Both the position numbers and the translations under genes were made by a program. The notes under the pieces are model-generated. The model did no database searches. It saw only the letters and a program-made list of their open reading frames with translations, and was not told where the DNA came from. Shown here piece by piece: positions 14,601 through 26,600 of a stretch of 64,000 bases of DNA. The stretch spans positions 88,759,865 to 88,823,864 of the forward strand of contig CM059190.1 in NCBI GenBank assembly GCA_030323885.1, written 5' to 3'. Position 1 is the first letter of the stretch, and each line of letters opens with the position of its first letter. This DNA comes from Branchipolynoe longqiensis (taxonomy: Eukaryota > Annelida > Polychaeta > Phyllodocida > Polynoidae).

Positions 14601-17600
14601 CGGTGGCTCAAAAGTGGAAAGGGATTGATACCCAACGTCGGAACACCACCGTCGGGCCGACGATGGCCCGACGGTGAATCAAAAGTGGAAAGGGATTGAT
14701 TCCTAACGTCGGAAATCCACCGGCGGCCCGACGGCGGCCCGACGGTGGAAAGTCGATCGCGACGGTGCGACCAATAGCCGACGTCGGCCCGACGGCTGTG
14801 TGCTATCTGGGGTATAGCGGCAGCATGATATGTGACCTAAGCATTTACACTGTTGGAATGGCTTTCTCTATGAGTATGACCCAGAGGAAGGCGGAAGTGA
14901 CTTACCCTGGGCGGGACGTAGCCGGCGTTGATGACGATCGGCTCGGTTGGTCCCATCGTGTTAATGGTGTTGGCTACTCGTCGCCGATATCGCCGCCGAC
15001 GATGCTCACGGAGGACACTGCGGCGCTGTCTCTTCTTACGCTGACTATCGTCTGTATTTGGTGCCTCCTCAACAAAGAAGTATGTCACTTCATCGCCTGT
15101 CAATGTAGATGTAGAAATAATCAATCACTTCCTCATTTGTTTGTTGTTTTACATCCTAGCAAGATCTAAAGTCATACTTCCCCATTCGTTTGTTTGTTGT
15201 TTTACATCCTAGCAACATCTAAGGTCATATCCGGACGGTCATTTACTTGTGACAGTATGTAAGGCCTACTCATGGCAACTTTATAGTGGTGTCCCACTGG
15301 GAGACCATGCCACTGGCACTATGAATCAATATCCCACTTAGACACATTATCCTGATACTATTGTAGAAACGAACTATTATTATCCTATTAATGCCGAGTG
15401 CCAGTCTAGGTACTGACAAGTATCAATTTGATAAGTAATTGGTTTGACTCGGCTGGGATTCGAACTCTCGACCTTCCACACGCGAAGCCTGTGCTCTACC
15501 GATTCGGCCACTGCGTCCGGTCTTCCTCATTTGTCAATGCACACAAAATGTCAACATGATCTGTCACTTCCTCAAGTGTCAACGCAAACAAAATGTCAAC
15601 ATTATCTGTTATTTCCTCATCTGTCAACGCAAAACGAAATGTCGACATGATCTGTCACTTCCTCATCTGTCAATGTAAAACAAAATGTCAACATGATCTG
15701 TCACTTCCTCAACTGTCAACGCAAACAAAATTTAGAAATATGTCCCTTGCTCAACTGTCAATACAAAACAAAATGTAAACCAAATTTTTCATTTTCCTCA
15801 TCTGGTAACATAAAATAGAATGTTCACATAATGTGTCACTTTCTCGTCTGCAATGTAAATAGAATGTAAACATGACGTCATCACCATATCACACATGATG
15901 TCATCACCAATTTATTTATTATATACCACTTGTGTTTTTACCAGTTGTTATGTGGAAATAAATATCTTATTATTATTACTCGTAATGTTATCGTCTGCTA
16001 ACCTAAAACAAGATGGAATACCCAGTATTTAAAGAGTCTACCCACTGTTTAAAGAGGGCTATTAAGTAAGTAAAGAGTCTAGACAGTGTATACATAATCA
16101 ACACTGTCTTAAAGAATCTAGACTGTTTTAAATAGTTTACACGGTGTTTAAAAAAAAAAGAGTCTACCGTGTTTTAAAGAGTCTACACTGTGTTCATAGT
16201 CTAGCTAGTATTCATAGTCTACCCAGTGTTTAAAGAAGCTATAGAGTAACCACTCTTTACCTAGTGCATAACATAACCAAACAACTAACCAACTGTAGAA
16301 CTAACAGACTCACAGAGGGTAGGGAGATGTGGAAGAATGCTTATAAACAGAGAAAGAATGCATGCAGTAGCACGCTACACAACAACTGAAAGCAATAAAA
16401 CAAGGGGAACCACAAGCGTATAATGCCTCGGTCATGTACACATTAGTGGACGTAGTTGAACGTAGGTGAACATAGTGGAGGCTAACGTGGGTCAAACGTG
16501 GTGTAAGTACATTAAACTATGTTAAAATATGTTAAGATACGGCAGGTTTTGGTAAGGATAAATACCTTACAGTATGGATAAATGTTATGGTATGGATAAA
16601 TATGTTATGGTACGGAAGCCGGTACGTTCAACTACTTTTAACTATCTTAGCCTCCACTATGTTCACCTCCGTCCACTAATGGCTATGTGACCAGGTCTTC
16701 GTCTAAGTATGCTAGAGTATTCTAGAGTAAGCTAGAGTATGCTAGAGTACGCTAGAGTATGTTAGCATCACAGATGCAAATTCAGCCTCTAACACAGCAC
16801 TCTTTTGAACATGTCCAAAGATTAAATCGCAACTCATGGCCCACCCACGTTATTACCAAGTTAGTATGATGGAGAAGTATGGATGCTGGTATGTTCAACT
16901 ACGTTCAACTATGTTAGCCTCCACTACGTTCAACTACGTCCACTAACATGTATGTGACCGGGCCTTTACTGTCTAGCAGCGAAAATAAGTCATTGGACTT
17001 AACCGATGCAGGCAGCATAAATACACCATCACCAAAAAAATACAAAAAACATACCTTCTATTATATTGCACATGTTAATATCTCTGTTGCGGCCTGGAGT
17101 GTAATATGATGCGTTTTTGGAACATATAGAAGCATTATCAGCATAGTCCTGCTGGTCCGGGGGCAGGATTCCCAGCAGTAAACTCTCGTTCCCATATATC
17201 TCCACGCTGCAACATCAAGAGTGAGAAGTTGTTGGTTGGTTGTTGGGAGTTTTACGTCCTGGCAACCTCTCAGGTCATATCAGCACTTCAACTATTTCAA
17301 AAGTTAGTCATATAAAATAAACCTTCAAACTAAAGTAAAGTCGATTATAACGACCAACCTAATATATTTATTTTAAAACATTGAAAGAAATTCAAACGCA
17401 TCTGGCTATCCAACTTAAAAAACTATAAGTAAGCATCTATAATAAGAACGTGACTTTTGGTAAATGGTCCCATGACTCAGTAGCAATAAGTATTATGCTA
17501 ATACTATGAAGAGTAAAGGTAAAACCCATTTTATTTAACAACGCCTCTAGAGCACATTGATTTTTATCATCAGCTATTTGACGTCAAACATATGGTCATT

Positions 17601-20600
17601 CTGACATTTCTTTGGAGGAAACCCATTGCTGCCACACAGGCTACTCTTTCCGATAAGCAGCAAGGGGTCTTTTATATGCACTTTCAAACAGACAGGACAG
17701 CATATACCACACCCTTTGATGAACCAGGTGTGGACCACTGACTGAAACGGATAATAGCCCAAACTGCAAATGTCTCCACTGAGCATGATCGACAGGATGA
17801 CTGACACCTTCAGAGGTGGACACTCTACCGCCTGAGCTACGACGTCCCGCTCCGGGCCTATGAAGATCTATACACTTCTTTTGCCTTTCGGAAAATCACA
17901 GAAATCAACGAAAATGCAGACAACTTTCACCCCTGATATCTTTTTTTGGGCGGTTGAGAATTTTCTGGCACTGGGGGGTACTTACTTCCAGGATCGAATG
18001 AACGATGTTGGCGGTCCTTCCTCGGGCAATGACAGCACAGTCGCATTGAGCAGAGTGAAGTCATCAGTGTCATTTCCATTGTATGATCCACACAATCCTA
18101 CAGCAAATACATGGAACATGTCTATTAACAATAATAAAAAAACAATAACAATAATAACAAAACAATAACAATTATAACAAAACAATAACAATAATAACAA
18201 AACAATAAAAATTATAACAAAACAATAAGAATAATAACAACACAATAACAATAATAACAAAACAATAAAATTGTAACAAAACAATAACAATAATAACAAA
18301 ACAATAATAACACAATAACAATAATAACAAAACAATAACAAAACAAAAACGATAATAACAAGACAATAACGATAATAACAAGACAATAACAATAATAACA
18401 AAACAATAACAAAACAATAACAAAACAATAACAACACAATAACCATAATAACAACACAATAACAACAAAACAATAACAAAGTTGCATGCTCTTTTGACAT
18501 ACAATTCTGTGCTTTATTTGACCTGTTTGGAATGTAATGTTTTTACTCAGATATGTTTAGCCACTGTATAACCCCAAATAGCCGATGTTTTTCTTTTTGT
18601 GCTGGGAGGGGGGGGAGGTCGTTAAACAAACAAACAAACAAAACAAAAATTGACCCATTCAGCCATCCCGTCTGCATAATAACGAAAATAACATTAATTA
18701 TAATTATTATAAAAATAATGATGGTGATGATGATAATGACGATGATAATTTAATAATAAAAAGGGCCACTTGAAATCGTTGCCTTAACAAAACAGTGTCT
18801 CAGTGCTGAGGCCCACCCCAATATCTATTCATAGAAATAAAAATGTCGCGTGAAAAAAACTGAAAAAAGTAACACAAAAAAAAGAGATCGTCTGGTTTGT
18901 TGTTTGTTGGAAGTTTACGTCCTGGCAACATCTAAGGTCATATCAGGACAGGTACCGACTTGTGACAGTGCGCACTCATGGTGACTATATAATGCTGCCC
19001 CACTGGTAAACCAGGTCACCAGCACCATGACCTGATATCCCACTCAGTCACATAATCCTGACTCTGAACTAACTAGTCCTTGCCCTATCCTATTAATGCT
19101 GAATGCCGGGCTAGGGAGCGAAAAGTATCGATCTTAAAGTAAGAGAAGAAAGCTACCTTCAGTCTCATTCCAGTCGGTCGGTGAACCCATAATCCACACG
19201 TTGAGGAGGTTGCCACTCGTCTTAACCTTGATATAAGTTCCTGAGGGTAGGTAAACCTTGAACCGAGAATAAAAAGGAACGTATCATGTGCAGGTCATGC
19301 TTGATGAATCTCTTAAAGATTAAATGCACTGCCCTCATCAGTGCTGCCACTCTGAATTTGACACCCCCAAATTCTTTTCTCTTTTTTTCAAAATTGTCTA
19401 ACAAAGGATTAAAAAAGTATAAGTGAGGGTCAACTTACCCTGATTTGTGACCATTTGCTACATTTTTAAGCTAACATGTGCTGCTTGTGAACACGCTTCA
19501 GGAATTATGTATGCAGTCTTGTGGGGAGTTGTGGCTGTTGAGCCCTCAGTTCTGCATAGTTCAGTGCACTGTCACTTGGTCACTGACAGCAGAGGTCAGC
19601 AAAGGTTTCAGCAAAAGTTCCACTCAACAAAACACACTACTCATTCAAGGAGTCTAGAAAAGCACATCTCTCAATCTCATAAAATTCCTAATTCTAAGAC
19701 TGAAGAATTTTAGATTACCAGATTGGCAATTTTTCTTCAGAAAAAAAAGAAGAAAATGTTTACACCTGAAAAAAGTATAAAAAGTGGGTTTTCCTTGAAA
19801 AAAGTATAATACTTTTGAAAAAGTATGAAGTTTCTTTTTTTAAGTACTTACAAAATACTTAAGTCCTTGGTCGACCTTGAAAATTCTGGTTCCTGGTGTT
19901 AACTCGCCATTTAGGTAAAGGTCAATTGTCAGAACCGGCTTCTCCTGCGTAACCAACATGCCATTAAGGTCCAGAAACGGCTTCTTCTCCAGCAGGCACC
20001 GGTTAAATATCATGACGTCATCTCCAGACTTGATTGCGACTGCACAGTTGCAGGAAGCGTTTACTACCGATGAGCAACTCTGGTAAACCACATTCACCTG
20101 AAGTCAAAGAATGGCAGCATCAACTATACAGGTTTGAGAAGAACAGCAGACATGGAATATGGAATATGGAATAGGATCTGCTAAAGACCACATATTCCGA
20201 TGAAAGTATAAAATTTGTCCAAGCCCAAAACACTCGACCTAGATTTGAAGCTCCATATGCAATGTATTCACCTGCAGTCAAAGAATGGCAGCATCAACTA
20301 TACTGTTTTGAGAGAAGCCGCAGACATGGAAGATGGAATATGGAATAAGATCTGCTTAAGGCCACATATTCCGATGAAAGTGTAAAATTTGTGTAAGCCC
20401 AAAACACTTGGCCTAGATTTGATGTTACATATGCAGCTGCAGTCAAAGAATGGCAGCATCAACTATACAGTTTTGAGAGAAGGCGCAGACAAGGAATGTG
20501 GAATAAGATCTGTTTAAGGCCACATATTCCGATGAAAGTAGACAATTTGTCTAAGCCAAAAACACTTGACCTAGAATTGATGCCATATGTATGCAACTTA

Positions 20601-23600
20601 TTATACATGTTATTACAGTTTGGTGCTCCTTAGCTATGCTTCTACACTTAGTGTAGAAATTATAGGTAAATACAACCTATCCTAACATTTCGGTGTGCAC
20701 ACCAAAAGTAATTTAGCATATACATATATATATGTTAAATATAAACATATACCAAATACATACAATATATATAGATTAGTTAGACGAATCTTACCTTGGT
20801 ATAGATGATGGATAACTATTGTTTTACCGAGGTATAAGCCTCGGGCTAGACGTGGGTGAGGGAGAGGTAAGCACATCGGGTCCAGCACTTTACTACTAAT
20901 TCAGGATAAAATGATCTCTAATAAAAAATTCTAAATACTAATGTTTCCTCGGTACAAGCAACAGTCTAGACGTGGTATGGTGTGGAGGGTGGGCCCTCAC
21001 CCACGTCTAGCCGAGGCTTATACCTCGGGAAAACAATAGTTATCCATCATCTATACCAAGGTAAGATTCGTCTAACTAATCTATTTTACCTCGGTATATA
21101 GCCTCTGGCTAGCCGCAGGCTAGGGAGACTTTACGTAATATCATGTTATCCTGATATTTAATTGTTATTGTCAGTGTTATGTTATTTTCTGTTTATGTTT
21201 GTGATATTGAACATTATTATTATAATCACGGTTTTTGTGACTAGGCTTATGTTCTCACCTTTTGACGTTTAATGCTGTAGCAGTCGTCGAGCGACCCCAC
21301 TGGGCTTCTCCAAACGTTTGTTATAATGTCTGGCAAACGATCGTTCGGTCTTCCATCCTGCATGCAATAGTATGCGTTTGACCGAAATACCTAGCAGACG
21401 TGCTTTTGACACCATGGCTCCTCTTGTTGAGTGTGACACATATTTGTCCGTATTCACTCCTGCCATTTTTAGCACATTAATTGTCCAACGGGCGAGTGTG
21501 TCCCTTGAAATGCCCTTGTGTGGCTTGATAAAGCTTATCAATAATTGTCTTGAGTTACGAACTCCTTGTGTCTTGGATATATATGTTCTAATCGCCGATA
21601 CTACACACAGTTTCGGATTATCCTTAAATTGTGTTACATTAATTGATGACAAAGGGTCGCCTACGCGATTAGATTTTAACAATGTTGTTAAATCGAAAGT
21701 CGCTTGCTTTCTGTCTATTTCCAGTCCATCGAGTGAAAGTGCCACTATAGTTTGGCCTCGATGACCTGTGACTAACAGTAACAGAAGTGCTAACTTAAAC
21801 CCTAATTGCTTAATATCTAGAAAAGTGTTATCTGGCCAATCCTTAAACATTTTGAACACTAGTGACACATCCCAAAATCAGTCATATTTTGGTTTCGGTG
21901 GGTTTCGTTCATAAATCCCCTTTAGCACCCAGTGTATTACATGATGTTTACCTATTGTTTCTCCCCCTAATCTGGGGAGAATGATCGAGAGAGCACACCT
22001 AGCAGCATTAATTGCGCCGTAACCTAGCCCTTCTTCTTCTAAGAATCTAAAGAATCTGCACACCTGGGCAATCGTTGGGTTCATAGGTTTAACCTTATTT
22101 ATAAGACAGTATACGCCCCATTTCTTCAAATATGTGGTATACATTTTTACTGTTCCTTTTCTCCACGCATGCGACACCAACCGTTCTTGTGTAATTTTGT
22201 CTAATCCAAATTGTTCTAGGTATTTATTCAGAAAAGGAATGCAAGGAGTGGTGTTGTTGCCACGTTTCCGTGATGTTCCAGAGGGCCTTGGTGAGTTAGA
22301 TTTCCTCGGAATTTTGGGAATCTGAGGCAGTCTTTGGCTGTCGAGAATAGTCCCGCTAGCCACGGTTGTGTGTCCCATTCGGGGACGATCAGGATGGCGT
22401 GGGACCGGTCCATCTTTATCTTTCGTGCCACTCTGGTAATGATGTTAAAGGGGGGGGAAATGTAATAAAATTCAGTTTCCCAAATCAGTGAGAAAGCATC
22501 TATGTGCCAAGCATATGGTTCTGGGTGCCATGAGACATACTTGTTAATTTTAAAATTATTTCTTGATGCAAATAAGTCTACCGTAGGTGACCCCCAATGT
22601 TGACAAATTTCTTTGAAAATGTGTGTGTTTAATTTCCATTCTAAGTGATCGTGAAAGACTCTGCTCTTTTTGTCAGCCAGGACGTTTTGCGTGCCTGGGA
22701 TATGAGCTATGGTTAACCATATTTGGTGTTGTTGCGCCCAGTTCCAAATACTCTGTGCCAAGTTATTGCATTGTTTTGACTTTGTACCTCCCATATTCCT
22801 GACATATGCCATAGCTGTAGTGTTATCTGTAAGAATTTGAACACTATTTTTAGGGATTTTGATTAAACTCAAAAGGCCCAAGTAAATCGCTCTTAATTCA
22901 AGAACATTAATATGGTCTGATTTCTCGCTTTCTAACCATCTCCCTCCTGTTGCTACATCATTACGATGCGCTCCCCAACCCTGTAATGACGCATCGGTAG
23001 TAACTACCGTGTTGGGTTGGTCCATTCGAATGGGATTGGGGGAGTTATTAATATTGTCGATCCACCAAAAAATATCTTTACACCCATCTTGGGAAATGTT
23101 CATTGGTCTTTCGAAGTTACCTTTCGTGCGTGCTAACGCTCTATTCTTGTCTATTTCTAGAGACTTAAAATGTGCCGCTCCATACAGCACAGCCGGCACA
23201 TACGAGACCATAATACCGATAAGGACGGCGACCTGTCTAATCTTTGGCCTGGATATGTCAAGTAGCTGGGAGGCCGTGTCATGAAACTTTTGTAGTTTCT
23301 GTTCTGTTAGAGATACGGTCATGGTATTGGTGTTAATCAAAAAGCCTAAGCATTTTAATTCCCTATTCGGGACGAAAACAGAATTCTTGTCATGAATGTA
23401 GAAACCTAACTCTGTTAACAACTCACACAAATCATTAACTGCTGTTTGGCATTTGTCAAAGGATTCCGCCATAATAAATTAATCATCTATGTAAGGGAAC
23501 ATTGTGTGTCCTATTCTAGCCATGACTGCAAAAACAGGTTTTAATAACTTTGTAAAAAGTCGGGGTGCGCAAGCTAGTCCATTAGGCATGCATGTAAATT

Positions 23601-26600
23601 GGAAGAGGGTACCGTTCCAAATAAACCTCAGAGATTTTCTGTGTTTTTCACAAATGGAGACTGTGTAATATGCATCTCTTAAGTCTACGCTGGCGAGCCA
23701 GGCTTCTGGCGTAATTAAATCTCTGGCTGTTTCTAATGAGAACATTTTAAAATGTTTGTATGTAACCGATTTATTCAATTCTGTTAAATCCAAAATCATG
23801 CGAATTTCGCCATTTGGTTTTGGCCTAGAAAAAACATTAGAAATAAACTGTCCTTCCGTGTTTTGTACTCGTTCAATAATTCTTTTTGTTTCAAAAAGAA
23901 ACCTGAGCATCAATTTGACTCTTTTCTACTGTATTGAATTTATATGGGAACGGAACTCTTTTCTGTTTTGGTATGTTTGTGAACGGTATTTGAACCCCTT
24001 TAACAATGTCCAAAATTTCGCTATCAGTTGTAATTTTACACCAGTTTTGTAAACAGTTCAGGTTATTGCCTGCCTTAAACATGCTTACATATGTTTGCGT
24101 CTCTTCAGACACCATGTTAAGTGTAGATGTCTGTGTGGTCGACTCTACTTGGCTGCTGGCCGTGGGAACTGGGGTCTGGGTGTAAACTCCCTTTTGTACC
24201 CGCGGTTGTCGTTCCACCCCGTGTTCTGTCGTTCTCCTCTGCCTCGTCCTCTGGGACTGAACCCGAAGGAGGGACCTCCTCGTGCCGGCCTGCCGCCTCG
24301 GCGGAAGCGAAAATCCGAGCGGGCACGTCGGAATTTGCTGGGGTTGTCAAACTTCTTACTTCTGTCAGTGTTCTTAGCACTTTTAGTGTCTATCTCCACT
24401 GCTTTGAAGAGGTGCGCTAGCTGTCCCCCAAACATTTTGGTTTTGTCCAGTGGCTTGCCTTGCACTGGCTTTGGGGGAAGGTAAAGTGTGTACTCTTTAC
24501 CATCATTGTCTGTTACCTTCTTAGACCTAGCCACTTCTTTGCCAGCATCTGTGGTCACTGACTTATAGACGTTTTCAAAGCGTCGGAAAGTCATAAAGTT
24601 TGACGCTGCGGTAAGCAGCGCAATGCCTCTGTCCATGACTCGGGCAAGCGACGAGAATTGATTCTCGGCTTGCATTCTGTTCGCTACCGGAGTTATTGAT
24701 GTTAGAGCTCCGAGTACTGCTTTATGGATGGTACACAATGCGTTCTCGTAACGCCGTCGTTCATCTGAGAGAAGGATGCCTGCATCCATCTCCTTACTGA
24801 TGGACTCGGGAATGCCTTTGATTCCCGAAATTCCCGAAATTCCCAGGCGTTTCGAATGCACCCGGTTAGGTCTTTGCATCCTTTGGTACATTAGTTGTTT
24901 AAGCAGATGGGGAAATTTCAATCGTGGATGATTGGTCTTCCTCATTCCACTGCTCCTTGCCCTATCCTAATAATGCTGAGCGCCTGGCTAGGAAGCGACA
25001 AGTATCACTTTTTAAGTCATTGGTTTGACTCCACCAGGGTTCGTGACCCACGACCCCACGGTCTACCAACACGGGAGATTGTCACTCAATTTTGTTTATA
25101 CATATATATAGTATAGTTATACAAGTCTTACCTGGGTATAGATGATGGATAACTGTTGTTTTCCCGAGGTATAAGCCTCGGATAGACGTGGGCTAGGGAG
25201 AAGGAAGCACATCCGGGTCCAGCAATCTTTACCTACTTATTCAGGATAAAAATGATCTTTCAATACAATGGATACTATGATTTTCCCGTAATGGTACAAT
25301 AACGGAATAGACGTGGTAGGGTGTGGTGGGCGGGCCCTAGCCCACGTCTATCCGAGGCTTATACCTCGGGAAAACAACAGTTATCCATCATCTATACCCA
25401 GGTAAGACTCGTATAACTATACTATTTTACCTCGGTATACAGCCTCAGGCTAGCCTCAGGCTAGGGAGACTTTTACATAATTCATTTTTATCCTTAATAT
25501 CATTTTATTCTTATTATTAACATGTTTATGTGTCATTGTATTAGTTATTCGGAAATTCAAAGTTTTTTGTTCTCACCTATTCTTGTTAGTTGGTGAGCAG
25601 GCGCTTCGCAATGCCGGTAGGCTTTTCTAGTCGCTTGTTGTAATGTTTTGCAAACGACTTAGCCGTCTTCCAGCCTGCGTGCGCTAGGATTCTTTTGACA
25701 GAAATCCCGAGCAATCGTGCCTTGGAAACCATGGCACCTCTGGTCGAGTGGGAAGCGTATTTTCCCGTATCCACCCCAGCCAATTTCAACACCGTGATTG
25801 TCCATCTGGCAAGGGTGTCTCTTGAAATTGCATTATGTGGCTTTATGAAGCTCACTAACAGTTGTTGTGAGGTACGTATGTCCTTAGTCTTGGATATATA
25901 AGCCCTTATGGCTGACACAACACATAATTTACAATCCTCTGGGAAGTAGTCTAAGTGAACCGTAGATAAAGGGTCACCTAGCCTGTTTGATTTTAATAAC
26001 TGTGCTAAATCAAACGTAGCTTGTTTCCTATCTATTTCTAATCCGTCTAAGGATAATGCGACAATGGTTTGTCCTCTGTGTCCTGTTACTAATAGTAACA
26101 AGACGGCTACCTTAAAACCTAATTGTTTTACATCTAAATGAGAGTTGTGAGGCCAAGCCTTAAACAACTTAAATACTATGGAAACATCCCAAAAGCGACT
26201 ATATTTTGGTTTAGGGGGATTCCTTTGATAAATTGAACGAAGCAACAAGTGAAGCACATAATGTTTACCGACTGTGTCTCCCTCAATTCTAGGTAAAATA
26301 ACCGATAAGGCGCATCTGGCTGCATTGACAGCCCCAAACCCTAGTCCTTCATCCTCTAGAGAACGGAGAAAACGGGCCACTTGTGCAATTGTTGGATTTG
26401 TTGGTTTGACTTTCATTAGCAAACAATGTACACCCCATTTTCTTAAATATGTTGTGTACATTTTGACAGTTCCTGGCCTCCATGCATCGGATATTATTCT
26501 GTCTTCAGTGATTTTATCTAGTCCAAATTGCTGTAAGTGTTTCCTCAAAAAAGGAATGCCAATAGGGGTGTCGCTGACACGTCTCTGTGGACCGATAGCG

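Larger units (their letters stand above)
20773..24883 (-). mobile_element. DIRS-like YR retrotransposon, copy 1, truncated
   Basis: In element orientation (minus): partial gag, RT/RNase H, tyrosine recombinase, inverted terminal repeat (21,082-21,127), then a palindromic module (20,773-21,082). The 5' end is cut off by a SINE at 24,884. All three frames are broken relative to copy 2. It lies in the VWDE-like intron 4, on the gene's strand, in tandem with copy 2. Confidence 0.9.

Noticed and set aside
13781..14635. 284-codon minus frame
   Set aside because: Made of the CG-rich minisatellite and the 211-bp duplication; other frames are equally open.
17982..18504. Minus frames rich in Leu, Cys, Phe and Val (up to 172 codons)
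   Set aside because: They translate the AACAATA microsatellite; only the exon 7 part (17,986-18,097) is real.
24861..24945. First residues of the copy 1 gag frame
   Set aside because: They are read through the SINE tail and do not match copy 2.
25112..25421. Palindrome as an independent MITE
   Set aside because: It occurs at the same place in three elements of two families and pairs with their own 5' ends, so it is treated as part of the element; the alternative is kept as the refuting test.
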